A DNA stretch of 64,000 bases from Lichina pygmaea (taxonomy: Eukaryota > Ascomycota > Lichinomycetes > Lichinales > Lichinaceae). Position numbers and translations under genes: made by a program. Location of the stretch: the NCBI GenBank assembly GCA_963422465.1, contig OY730171.1, positions 3,224,001 through 3,288,000 of the forward strand, in the 5' to 3' direction. Position 1 is the stretch's first letter; each line of letters begins with the position of its first letter. Of the stretch, positions 1 through 9,062 are shown piece by piece. The notes under the pieces were generated by a model. It saw nothing but the letters and a program-made list of their open reading frames with translations, ran no database searches and was not told the origin of the DNA.

Positions 1-302
1 GAGAGGTGAACCTTGAGAGACTCCACAGTGTACTGGAAAAAAAGAAAACTCTGAATCATCAAAGACAAGAGAGGTTTTTCTTTGGGTAGTGAAAGAAAAG
101 ATCCAGTTAACAAACCAGCTGGGGATTCCTTTTCTCTCCAGGATTTTCTTGAGAATTTCTGGCAGAACTCTATCATAAGCTCCTGAGATATCCAGAGAAA
201 GAAGACTCACTACCATTCCTTTCTTCCAGACTTTTTCAACTTGGGAAGTGAGTAGAAATAGTGCAGACTCAGTTGATCTTCCTTTTCTAAAGCTCATCTG
301 GA
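1..302 (-). mobile_element. LINE fragment (reverse transcriptase part), fused to partner RNA copy 1
   Basis: Reverse-strand piece of the Tad1-like LINE that recurs through the window. It matches the RT palm region (around the CGVPQGSPLS block and upstream) of the copies at 9-11 kb and 28-29 kb, with many substitutions, so it is an older or different subfamily. Its 5' end (high-coordinate side) stops abruptly inside the RT domain and is joined directly to the 1.1-kb element at 303-1426. Its 3' end lies to the left of the window. Read as the LINE half of a chimeric retrocopy. Confidence 0.85.
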
Positions 303-1426
303 CTACAGTTGAGCTATGCCGAGGCATAGCGCAGAGTCGACATCCTGTGCAGGGTCTCTGCCACGCTTCCCCGCAGTCCTGAGGTCTTTTGCGCTCCGCC
401 GTGTACGCTGACCCCTAGGTCCTGCTTCGGAGTGCCGGGTTGCCAGCCCGGAGCCCACACTCCAACTGCAGTTTGCTCCTTGAGTCTGTCATTTGCAGCC
501 TGAGCCTGCACTCTGTACAGACCAGCATGCGCTTCTGTCCTCTCGGGCCATATAGACAGTCTTGTAGTAGGCCCAGACCCTACTGCTGTCACTGCTATTA
601 TATGCCACACCCCGCAGCTCTCGCTGTTTCGCGTTATCTCTGTAGATCTCTTGTACAGAGGCCGACCATGCCTCGCAGGCTCTACAGACCCTGCAGGCTA
701 TGCCAGCACCTGCAGGATTGCCTTTCCAGCCCACTAACCAAGTAGGGAGAAGTCTCTGTCTGCCCGCTGTCACCTGTGGGACCCCGGATGTACGTGGTGG
801 CCCACTGGAGAACCTCCAGTGCCCTAGCCCTGGTCTGTAGGTGGCCCGAAGAGAATCTGTGGCAAGACCTTAGGCAAAACCATCAAGCCAGCACTTTGAC
901 TATCACACAGCCCTTAGGTACTGGAGTGGCAGAAACCCTTTGTGCCACCTGCTTGCCTTCTTTAACACGTAGTCCCTGTTTGATTAACAACACCGCAGTA
1001 CAGACATCACTCCCCTCCTAGAACAAGATCCTTGATGCATCAGCTGCTGGAGACTCTGCCAGAAGGGGGGTGTGCGATAGGAACTCCTCTTGTCTACTCC
1101 AGAGGTGCCCTGTCGGGTGTCTAGACTTCACATCCACCAGTTGCAAGGCTGGCTTCAGGCTGTAGTGTACACGGTAGACATCTGTCAGGTGGTTTTCATA
1201 ACCAGTTTGGTCGAAGTCCTCTGTTCTGCTGATGTCACTTCACAGGGGTGTCCAGGGTGCCTGCACAACACCTCCGGTGGCCCGTCACTCCACGGGCACC
1301 AGCAGCTTGACTGGTGACTCAATTAGCTCTCAGTGCAGCGACTACAAGCAGCTTGGGAGACTGCCTGCCATCACTGCCCCAAGGTTCCCAGCCTGCACTG
1401 TGTGGAGGTTTGAGTCTTCGCAGGCC
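303..1426 (-). repeat. Chimera-partner RNA element, copy 1 (full length, ~1.12 kb)
   Basis: Strand is given in the direction it shares with the LINE it is fused to. Colinear with 19493-20609 over its whole length and with 40272-40437 over its last ~166 bases. It starts GGCCTGC and can pair GCCTGC with GCAGGC about 30 bases on. It ends in a hairpin, GCTATGC-CTCG-GCATAGC, followed by TCAACTGT and the LINE. It interrupts the 5' untranslated part of the LINE at 1427 onward. No convincing coding region: a stretch on this strand near 773-489 stays open in both long copies, but it has no recognisable domain. Interpretation: DNA copy of a discrete, unidentified RNA captured at the 5' end of a truncated LINE. 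Confidence 0.7.
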
Positions 1427-1524
1427 CAGGACTAGATTATTACTGCTGGGAAACCAGGTGACTCTTCTTTCTGGCAGTACTCTGCAGACAGGAAACACCC
1501 AACCAGTGCCAAACAATCTCTAAC

Positions 1525-2772
1525 ATGGCTCCCAAGAAGAAAAAACCCACCTTTTCAGAAAGTAACACCAGAGCTACACCAGCTATACTCTCCCAACCAG
1601 CTCCCAGTCTGGCTAGCACCCAGTCCAGCTCTCCTACCCCCCAAACAGCTCCCCAGAGTGACTACAAACTAGTAGACTCCTGGATCAAAACTCAACCAGT
1701 CCCAGAATCCATTCTGAAAAGCTGGGAAAATATCAAAAAGAACTCCTTCCCTACAGAAGCCCCTAGCTCTACTGGCCTCACCAACAGAATCTTCCAGGAG
1801 CTGGAGAATATCAACAAGCGGCTGGACAAACAAGAAGCCAAGCCATCATATGCCCAGGCTGTCCAAAAATCTATTCCAGCACAAATCCCTCTACCTGCAA
1901 GAATTCTCAAAGAAGTTCTTGTACATCCTGGTATCCAGCCACCTGACATGGCTAATAGAACTCACATCCAGCTTTTCCAGGCTCTTCAAGACAGACTACC
2001 CAGCCCCTACAACAAGCAGGTCAGAGCAGTAAGGAAACTTCCTTCAGGGGATATTCTTATTAACACAGAAAGTCAAGAGACTAAAGTCTTCCTAGAGAAA
2101 AACCCTGCCTGGGTATCAGCTATCTTCACAAAGAAAGCAACCATCCAGCCCAAGAGATTTCCAGTTCTGATCCATGGAGTCAGAACAGAAGATATCCAAC
2201 CTGAAGACCTGGAGAAAACCTGCCAGATAATCCAGAACAGCAACCCATCTCTGAGCAAGCAAATCACCATCCTGAGAGCCTACTGGTCTAAGAAGGCTAT
2301 AGCTCAAAAGAAGCCAGTTACCTCTCTCCACCTGGATCTGGCTACCCCTGAACAAGCCAATCTTTTGATTGAGAGTGGGCTAGTGCTGGGGCACAGGATG
2401 CATGAAGCAGAACCTTTTCTGGCAGACACAGTTATTGCACAATGTTTCAAGTGCTTTGGCTATGGGCACCAAGCACGCTTCTGCAAGAACAAAGCTGTGT
2501 GTGGTGCCTGTGGAGGCCAGCATGAAAGGAGAGCCTGCCAAGTTCCTGAACAGCTTCTCAAGCCAAAATGCTGCAACTGCAGAGAAGCTCACCCAGCCTG
2601 GGCCAGTGTCTGTCCAGTACGCCAGGAAGCAGCCAAGAAGGCAAGAGAAGCATGGAACACACACCCAGGAAAATATGAGATCCCAACAGCTACCTCTGTT
2701 CCAGCTCTACAACCCCCCCCCAGTTATGTCTTTCCCTCTCTCTCAGTCTCTACCAGGGGGGAAAAAACGTAA
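1525..2772 (+). CDS. LINE ORF1 protein (gag-like, three zinc knuckles)
   Basis: 415 codons from the first ATG after the 5' UTR. The N-terminal ~100 residues are Ser/Pro/Thr-rich and low complexity after a Lys-rich start (MAPKKKKP). The middle part is an RNA-binding-like region. Residues ~305-365 hold three knuckles: CFKCFGYGHQARFC (CX2CX4HX4C), CGACGGQHERRAC (CX2CX3HX4C) and CCNC...H...C. Such proteins coat LINE RNA as ribonucleoprotein particles. Compared with the copies near 13 kb and 15 kb, this copy has one extra CT in a CT run just before the stop, so it ends early. In those copies the same frame runs on ~67 codons and overlaps ORF2 by 35 nt. Not a host gene. Confidence 0.85.
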   Translation: MAPKKKKPTFSESNTRATPAILSQPAPSLASTQSSSPTPQTAPQSDYKLVDSWIKTQPVPESILKSWENIKKNSFPTEAPSSTGLTNRIFQELENINKRLDKQEAKPSYAQAVQKSIPAQIPLPARILKEVLVHPGIQPPDMANRTHIQLFQALQDRLPSPYNKQVRAVRKLPSGDILINTESQETKVFLEKNPAWVSAIFTKKATIQPKRFPVLIHGVRTEDIQPEDLEKTCQIIQNSNPSLSKQITILRAYWSKKAIAQKKPVTSLHLDLATPEQANLLIESGLVLGHRMHEAEPFLADTVIAQCFKCFGYGHQARFCKNKAVCGACGGQHERRACQVPEQLLKPKCCNCREAHPAWASVCPVRQEAAKKAREAWNTHPGKYEIPTATSVPALQPPPSYVFPSLSVSTRGEKT

Positions 2773-2910
2773 AACAGCTGAGCCAAGCAGAAGCTCAGAG
2801 AGACTCAGAGGTGCACTCCCAGAAGTGCAAATTCTTTCTTCAAGATCAGCCAACTCTGGAGGAAAGCTACCAGCTAACTCCTTCAAGATCTTTGATGCTG
2901 AGATGTCTGC

Positions 2911-5900
2911 ATGAAAGACACAAAGCTGACACTTCTCCAGTATAATGTGCAAAAAAGCCAATCAGTCCAAGAGCTACTGCTAGCAACCTCAGCTCTCCAA
3001 GAGGTGGACATTATTGCACTTCAAGAGCCCTGGAAAAACTCTCACCTAGAAACAAGAACTTCAACTGTTTTCTCTTCCTTTCTTCCTCTCTACTGTTCAG
3101 AGATTGGCAGAACACTTTTTCTTATTAATAAAAATCTGAAACTCTCTTCTCTTCATCCTACCTTCTGGAATAAAGACTTTGTTTCTCTTGAAATCTACTT
3201 GGAAAACTCTCCTACTTCTCTTTGGGTATATAATCTCTACTTCACCCCATCAAGTCAAGAAAACTACACAGAGGCATCAGAAGCTCTTCTCTGTTTACTC
3301 CAAAATGCTTTACAAGAACAAGGACAACATATTCTTCTCACAGACTCCAATCTTCACCACCCAGACTGGTCAAAGACAAGAAGACTGTACTCTGAGACTG
3401 CAAACAAGTTTCAAGACCTAATGAAAGATTTAAATCTGGATTTAGCTATTACACCTTTCACCCCTACCAGAGCAAGATCTCTTTCTGAAAAACCATGTTC
3501 TTCTATTGATCTGTCTTTTATTTCTTCTTCTCTTTCTAACTCTCTGATTTTCTCTAAAGTGGCTCTTCAGTTCTTTCATGGGTCTGACCACAGACCTGTA
3601 CTAACCTGCCTGGACCTGGATCCTCCAAGGAAAATCTGGAAACCAGAAAGAAACTGGAGAACACTGGACTCAAACCTTGCAAGAGTAGAGTGTGAGAAGC
3701 TACACCTGCCCTTCCACTTCCAAGACAAATATGAAGTGGATGAGTACTTGGAGTATCTTGACAACTTTCTCCAAGAAATAGCAAGCAAATCCACACAGCT
3801 CCAGAAGCAATCTGGCCACTCAGTTCCCTGGTGGAATCAAGAGATCCAAAACAAGGTTAAAGAGGAAAGAAGAGTAAGAAGAAAAGTACAAAAAGGTAAG
3901 CAAGTCAAGAGGAACTTGAGCAAGCAACTAAGCTCAAGAAAAAGGCAGTCAGAGATGGAAAACAGAACACTTTCAGACACCAAATCCATGAGCTGGCCAG
4001 CTCTTCAAAGTTCTGGAAGCTTGCAAAGTGGGGAAAGTCCAAAGCCAACAAGACTCCTGATCTTCCTCTGGTTCCTGACCTGGAAACTAGAGTACTTCCC
4101 TGAAAGATTTAAGAGTGCAAAAACAGTCTGCTTGAGGAAACCTGGCAAGGGAACCTACAATCAAGCTAAAGTCTGGCGCCCTATAGCTCTGCTAAACACA
4201 ACAGGTAAGCTGATGGAAGCTATTGCTGCAGCCAGACTAAGCAAGATTTGATTTGATTTGATTTGATTCTTACACTGATTCGGCTGTTAAGCTATGCAGA
4301 ACTTCTTGAAGGAATTTTTGTCTCTGGTAGACTTGACTCAGGAGCCTCACGTATTTACCGTACACCCTGTGGTTTGTAGTGTACGTACTGTGGGAAAACC
4401 CCAAACCCCGTAGGGGAAATAGGAAAACCACAGTAATAAGGGTTTGTGGATCTTGACGGATATTGGGTGAGCTATTTCTTGAGGGCTTTCATACATCTTG
4501 CGAGGAGTACATCTTAGACAAGTTCTATGAATCTCGGGGGTTTTTTGTGGCAGAATGTGGGGTGGGTCAGATTCAAACTGACGACTAGTTTAGTCAGGTT
4601 CTCCAGGCCTGACACCACTAGTTCCGGGTCATGGGTGCCACGTAGTGGGAAACTCTCACCAGCTTCCCACTACACCATGCCGCCCCAGACTAAGCAAGAT
4701 AGCAGAAGAAGCTGGACTATTGCCAGATATCCAGATGGGCTTTAGGAAAGGAAGATCCACAGAAGCAGCACTTTTCCTTCTAACCTCCCAAGTGGAACAA
4801 GTCTGGAAGGAAGGCATGGTTGCATCCCTACTCTCACTGGATATCTCAGGAGCCTATAACAGAGTTCTCCCCAAGATACTACAGCAAATTCTGAAAAGAA
4901 AAGGAACATCTGCCTGGCTAGCTTCCTGGATCTACTCCTTCTGTGATAAGCGCTCTACCACTCTTGTCTTTGATGATTCTGAGTCTTGTTCTATTCCTAT
5001 TCATTGTGGAGTTTCTCAAGATTCTCCACTATCCCCCATTCTTTTTCTATTCTACATTTCTGAATTGCATGAGACTGTGCATACTCCCCCTTCTGGTGTA
5101 TCTGCCCTGGGGTTTGCAGATGATACAAATCTGCTTGCTTTTGGTCACTCCTTGAAAAGTAACCTTCTGAAGTTAAAGAACACACACCACAAATATCTAT
5201 CCTGGGCTGCAAGACATGGAATGGTCTTCTGACCTGAGAAATATAAAATACTTTATTTTTCCAGAAGAAGATCAGACAATCTTCAGCTCAAGCTCAGACT
5301 GGGGAATGTGATTCTCAAACCAAAAGAAGAAGTGCGAGTACTTGGAGTGTACCTAGATGCAAAGCTCCACTGGCACAAACACCAGAGGATTATTCTTCAA
5401 AAAGCACAGAAAGCACTCTCTTCTCTTTCTAGAACTTCCTATTCTACCTGGGGCTTTCCAGTTCACACATCATGTCTGGTGTACACTGCTATACTGAGAT
5501 CTCTACTGTGCTATGCAGTGGGGATCTGGTTTAACCCTCTAAGAAAATCCTCCAATATCTCTTCTCTTGTTTCATTTCAAAACAGATGCCTAAGACTTAT
5601 TGGGGGTGCTTTCAAAGCCACTCCTTCTTTTCTATCAGAGAGTGAGCTTTTTCTTCTACCTCTAGACCTCTACTTTAAATTTCGCACTGCCTGTTTTCTT
5701 TCTTCTATTCAAAACTCCCCTCTCAAATACTTTCTTGACAGTATCTTTTCTACTATTTCCTGCTATGCCTCTCTCTTGAAGAAACCTTTAAAGAAATCTT
5801 CAACTATCTCTCCTAAGTGGAAATTCACTTGGTTAAGTCAAATAACTACTAACCAGGCTAGTTCGAAGAAAGAACTACAAAAGCTCTTTACTAAAGAGTG

Positions 5901-6324
5901 GGAAGACCAATGGGAAGAGAAGAAAAGAAGAAGCTATCCAGGCTGGCAGACTTTCTGCCAAAAGCCACACAAAAACAATCTGAAGCTCTACAAAAAGTTA
6001 CAGAAAGCTGAGGCAAGTCTGCTACTGCAAATCAGGACTGGAAGAATTAGTCTGGCAAGTTTTCTTTTCAGAGCTGGAGTTCCTGACTTCCGTACCCCAC
6101 TATGTGTGTGTGGCCAAGCAGAAGAAACTGCAAAACATATCACCTCTTCATGCTCTCTTTATTCAAGACAAAGACAACAAGTCTCTTTTAATCCCCAAGA
6201 CTTCACCACTATTATTTCAAACCCAGAGCTACTACAGAAGTTCTTGTACTGGTTTATGTCTTTGAAAAGACTAAACCAGTTTAATCTAGCTTTCAAACTC
6301 CACTATTCCCAACCCAATACCTAG
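2911..6324 (+). pseudogene. LINE ORF2 (endonuclease-reverse transcriptase), disrupted
   Basis: Starts at the ATG of MKDTKLTLLQYNVQKSQ. Residues 1-230 are an APE/EEP endonuclease: the LQYNVQKS Asn block, DIIALQEPW (catalytic Glu), TDSNLHHPDW and GSDHRPVLT (catalytic Asp-His). The RT follows: LDISGAYNRV (motif A), the CGVSQDSPLS block (motif B, usual form PQGSP) and GFADDT (motif C). Then a thumb-like LGVYLDAKLHWHKH region and a terminal CVCGQAEETAKHITSSC zinc finger. Lesions: frameshift near 3895; a ~285-bp deletion at ~4083 that joins two CTGGAAAC repeats and happens to restore frame; the SINE at 4248; TGA at 5230. Inactive. Confidence 0.9.
4248..4684 (-). mobile_element. tRNA-derived SINE with LINE-like 3' tail
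   Basis: A 437-bp insertion in LINE ORF2, flanked by a perfect 16-bp target-site duplication CCAGACTAAGCAAGAT (4232-4247 and 4685-4700). On the reverse strand the head reads GCGGCATGGTGTAGTGGGAA, resembling a tRNA 5' end with an A box (TGGTGTAGTGG). About 95 bases on is CAGTTTGAATCTGAC, close to a B box (GGTTCGAATCC). The 3' end reads AGTGTAAGAATCAAATCAAA with several ATCAA repeats. Its last ~55 bases resemble the 3' end of the surrounding LINE (TCTGCAT, GCT, CAGTGTAAGAATCAAAT). Known biology: SINEs copy the tail of the LINE that mobilises them. Inference: this SINE uses this LINE family. Confidence 0.85.
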
Positions 6325-6484
6325 ATTCTCTTCTCTTACCAGAAACTTCAAGATTTCTTTTGTTACATTCCCTAGTCACACCCTGCCTTCAGTTTTTATC
6401 TCTTCAAAGGTTTTCTGAAGAAGTTCACTATTAGCTAGAAGATCTGCATGGCTGTAAAGCTACTAACAGTGTAAGAATCAAATA

Positions 6485-8740
6485 AAATAAAAAAAAACCA
6501 TCTGAAGCCAGAGGGAGTAAGAGAAGAACCCACTATGCTGTACAACCCACAGTAAAACAGGGTTGCCAAGCAGTATAATTGAACAATTATCAGTTGGGTG
6601 AAAGTGATGTTCGCAGACACAGAGCTGCTGATGCAGCTGTGGCCTGTAGCAGCCCAGATGTCAGTGTACCTGGACAACAAGCTGCCACACAGGGACAGGA
6701 AGAACTTGCCAGAAAGAGAATAGACAGGACAGACTGTCAACACAGGCCATCTGAGAGCTTTTGGGTGTGTCACATACATGTATATACTGAAGGAGAAGAG
6801 GAAGAAGTTAGATCAACTAGCCTGGAAAGAAGTAATAGTGGGGTACTGGGGTAATCACATTTACCTGGTATAGAACCCAGAGATGAAGAAGATTGTGGCT
6901 GCAGTATCTGTACAATTCATGGAAGAGATCATAGGACAACAAGCACAGGTGTGACCTAAGGAGAAAGTCAGTATTGAGAGGAGGTGGCCACAGGTCACCT
7001 CAGGGCCTGAGTACAGCATTGAGGGGGGGTGGCTACAGGTCACCTTAGTGCCTGAGCAAAGAAGAGAGAGACAGGTGCAAGGTATACCTGATCAGTCAGA
7101 CAAACCAGACAAAGAAGACAGTGACAAAAAGTCAGTAAGATATAACATGGAAGGGATAGAAGACTCACCTTGGCAGCCCTGACAAGGAGTGGCTGAAGGA
7201 CCAGCTGAAGCACCTGAGGAAGAAGCTCAGAAGTCAAACAAGTCTGAAGGAAGAGGTTATGTAGAGTCTGAAAAAAGTCCACAAGAGAACAGGGCCACAG
7301 GCAAGACTATGAAGGAAGGGTCTGAAAAAGCACAGGAAACAGAGCCAGCAAGGCAGGGTACACAGATCCACAAGGCAACAGAGAAGGCAAAGGAAGGTGC
7401 CTTCACAACAGAAGAATCAGTGTTGTTACAACCCATGGGATGGGAGCCACTCATTTATAGGCAATCAGGCCGTGGGCCAGGCAAGAGGACACCATGGAAG
7501 TCAAGTGACCAACCAACAAGGGGTCACGTGACTGTCGAGACACACACAGGAGTCTTGACACAGCATGCATGAAGCATCAAGACAATCTCACCAGTCTTGA
7601 CACAGCATGCATGAAGCATCAAGACAATCTCACCAGTCTTGACACAGGATGCATGAAGCATCAAGACAATCTTACCAGTCTTGACGCAGGGTGCATAACA
7701 TGGTGGGACTGTCAAGACAATCTCACCTATCTCAACATCAAGACTGTCAAGACAATCTTGATCATCTTGACAGGCCAGCACTATATAGTCTGGTGATAGT
7801 TCCCTTATGGAATGATTGTCTTCAACTCATGTTGTGATCCAGACAACTAGATCTACTTCAATACAATCCTTTTGTACAAAGCTATTGATCAGGTGTCACC
7901 ACCACCACATTCCACCAAAACCCCTTCGCACTTCTTGACACTCCTCTCCTGCGAGAACCAACCCACCTTCCGCATCTTGCCCTTAATCCTATACTCGGTT
8001 AGGACGGCACGGTACAGACCGCAACAAGTGTCTGTACTGATGATTCCGAAGTCAGATACATGCCTTCTGTGGAAATGCTCATAGACAAGCCACTCAGCAT
8101 TCAGGCACAGAAGAAGAAGCTGCAGAGACTTGGTCTGACACAGTAGACAAGATGTCAGCTAACAGAAGCAGCAGAGGACAGTGGGCCTACATACTCACCT
8201 TGGAGAGCTAAATTGCAAAGTGGAGGTGCAGCTCAAGTGGAGGTGCAGTTCAAGAGGGGGTGTTGAAGTTGGGTGATCTGCAACATCATACTCTGTGACT
8301 TACTGAAGAGTGCTAACCCTAGATTGGGAAGAAGAGTTTTCTTATTTTTCATTGTAGACAACTATCTTAGTACATGCTATTGAATACAAGATCCTATTGT
8401 TTTTGAAGTGCCTTGTTATTCTGAAGTGTCACTGACACTGATTATCCCAACAGCTCTGACCTGCATAGCTGACACAAGCCAGCTGTGACCAGCTGTGACT
8501 AGCCAGCTACTTGAGACAGCTGTGCAGTGGCTTGGAGATTGGTTGGAGTCACTTAGCTAGATGCTCTGTTCTCAGCTCTATAGTATATAGAGCTGCTCTT
8601 GCTGTTCTTCTTGGAGACTAGCAAACAATTCTAGAAACCAGTTAATTCTTTCCACTGAGCAGTCATTGTGAGCACACTGCTGGTAATGTTCTCACAGTTT
8701 TTTTCACTCTCCTCTCACCAAAAAAAAAAGTAGTCTGTTC
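6485..8740 (+). mobile_element. Ty1/copia fossil (integrase end to 3' LTR), broken
   Basis: 6500-6960 resembles the C-terminal part of copia integrase: blocks like HLRAFGCVTYMY, KEKRKKLDQLAWK, VGYWGNHIYLVYNPE and KIVAAVSVQF match the usual copia order. Near 8250 a purine tract (CAAGAGGGGG) is followed by TGTTGAAG, the usual polypurine-tract/3' LTR junction of copia elements. The LTR would run from about 8260 to roughly 8735 and contains a TATA-like block near 8582-8592. The left part was displaced by the LINE ending at 6484, and a gypsy solo LTR (7424-8026) sits within it. Old and broken many times; the region between integrase and LTR is barely readable. Confidence 0.65.
7424..8026 (+). repeat. 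Solo LTR of the gypsy A/B family (42-bp U3 repeat type)
   Basis: 603 bp beginning TGTTACAACCC and ending CCGCAACA, flanked by AGTGT on both sides (7419-7423 and 8027-8031), so it is a solo LTR left by recombination of a complete insertion. Its U3 carries three copies of a 42-bp unit (7565-7690) shared with element B's LTRs. TATATAG near 7784 is followed by the segment common to all LTRs of this family. It interrupts the copia fossil. Confidence 0.92.
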
Positions 8741-9062
8741 ATGATGACTGGCTTGGGCAGAGCTCTTCACGGCAAGAGGACTTCCAGCAAATTGTCACAA
8801 CAAGACAACAAAATGATGGATCTGGCTGACCAAAGGCCAGCACCTCCCAGCCACCTGGGAGGGGGACTTCTTCCAGCAGGGGGGGATAATCTCTCACCAG
8901 AGAGGTAGCATCACCACTGCACAACAGTGGAGATGTGAGACAGAAGTGTGTGTCAGAGGAGATTGTTGTAGATGAACACAGCACCCTCAGGTATAGTGAT
9001 GGGACTCTCTTGTCACTGACAGAGAAACTCAAGAAGCTTGAGTGTAGGAAGAAGGTGCTTCA
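8741..9062. other. Unassigned 320-bp stretch between copia LTR and LINE
   Basis: AT-moderate sequence with a purine-rich centre (GGGAGGGGGA near 8868). A short frame on the plus strand (8935-9060) reads like degenerate retrotransposon coding sequence, but I cannot assign a family. It may be the 5' internal part of another copia copy. Confidence 0.3.

Larger units (their letters stand above)
1427..6484 (+). mobile_element. Tad1-like LINE, long copy with SINE insertion
   Basis: Non-LTR retrotransposon with 5' UTR remnant (1427-1524), ORF1 (1525-2772), ORF2 (from 2911), a ~150-bp 3' UTR and an A-rich tail of AAATA-type repeats near 6470-6484. The 5' UTR is entered at 1427 by the chimera at its left. 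ORF2 carries a one-base frameshift near 3895, a ~285-bp deletion at about 4083, a 437-bp SINE at 4248-4684 and a TGA at 5230. The tail abuts copia sequence at 6485, so this LINE landed inside a Ty1/copia fossil. Family assignment rests on ORF1 zinc knuckles, APE-type endonuclease and C-terminal CCHC; I see no RNase H domain. Confidence 0.9.

Noticed and set aside
303-1426. Partner element as the LTR of gypsy D or another LTR element
   Set aside because: Copy 2 sits inside D's real LTR and within a LINE target-site duplication. It lacks TG...CA ends and has no second copy at D's other end.
4560-4684. A tRNA gene
   Set aside because: The A and B boxes are too far apart and degenerate, no cloverleaf can be drawn, and the sequence is part of a SINE with target-site duplication.
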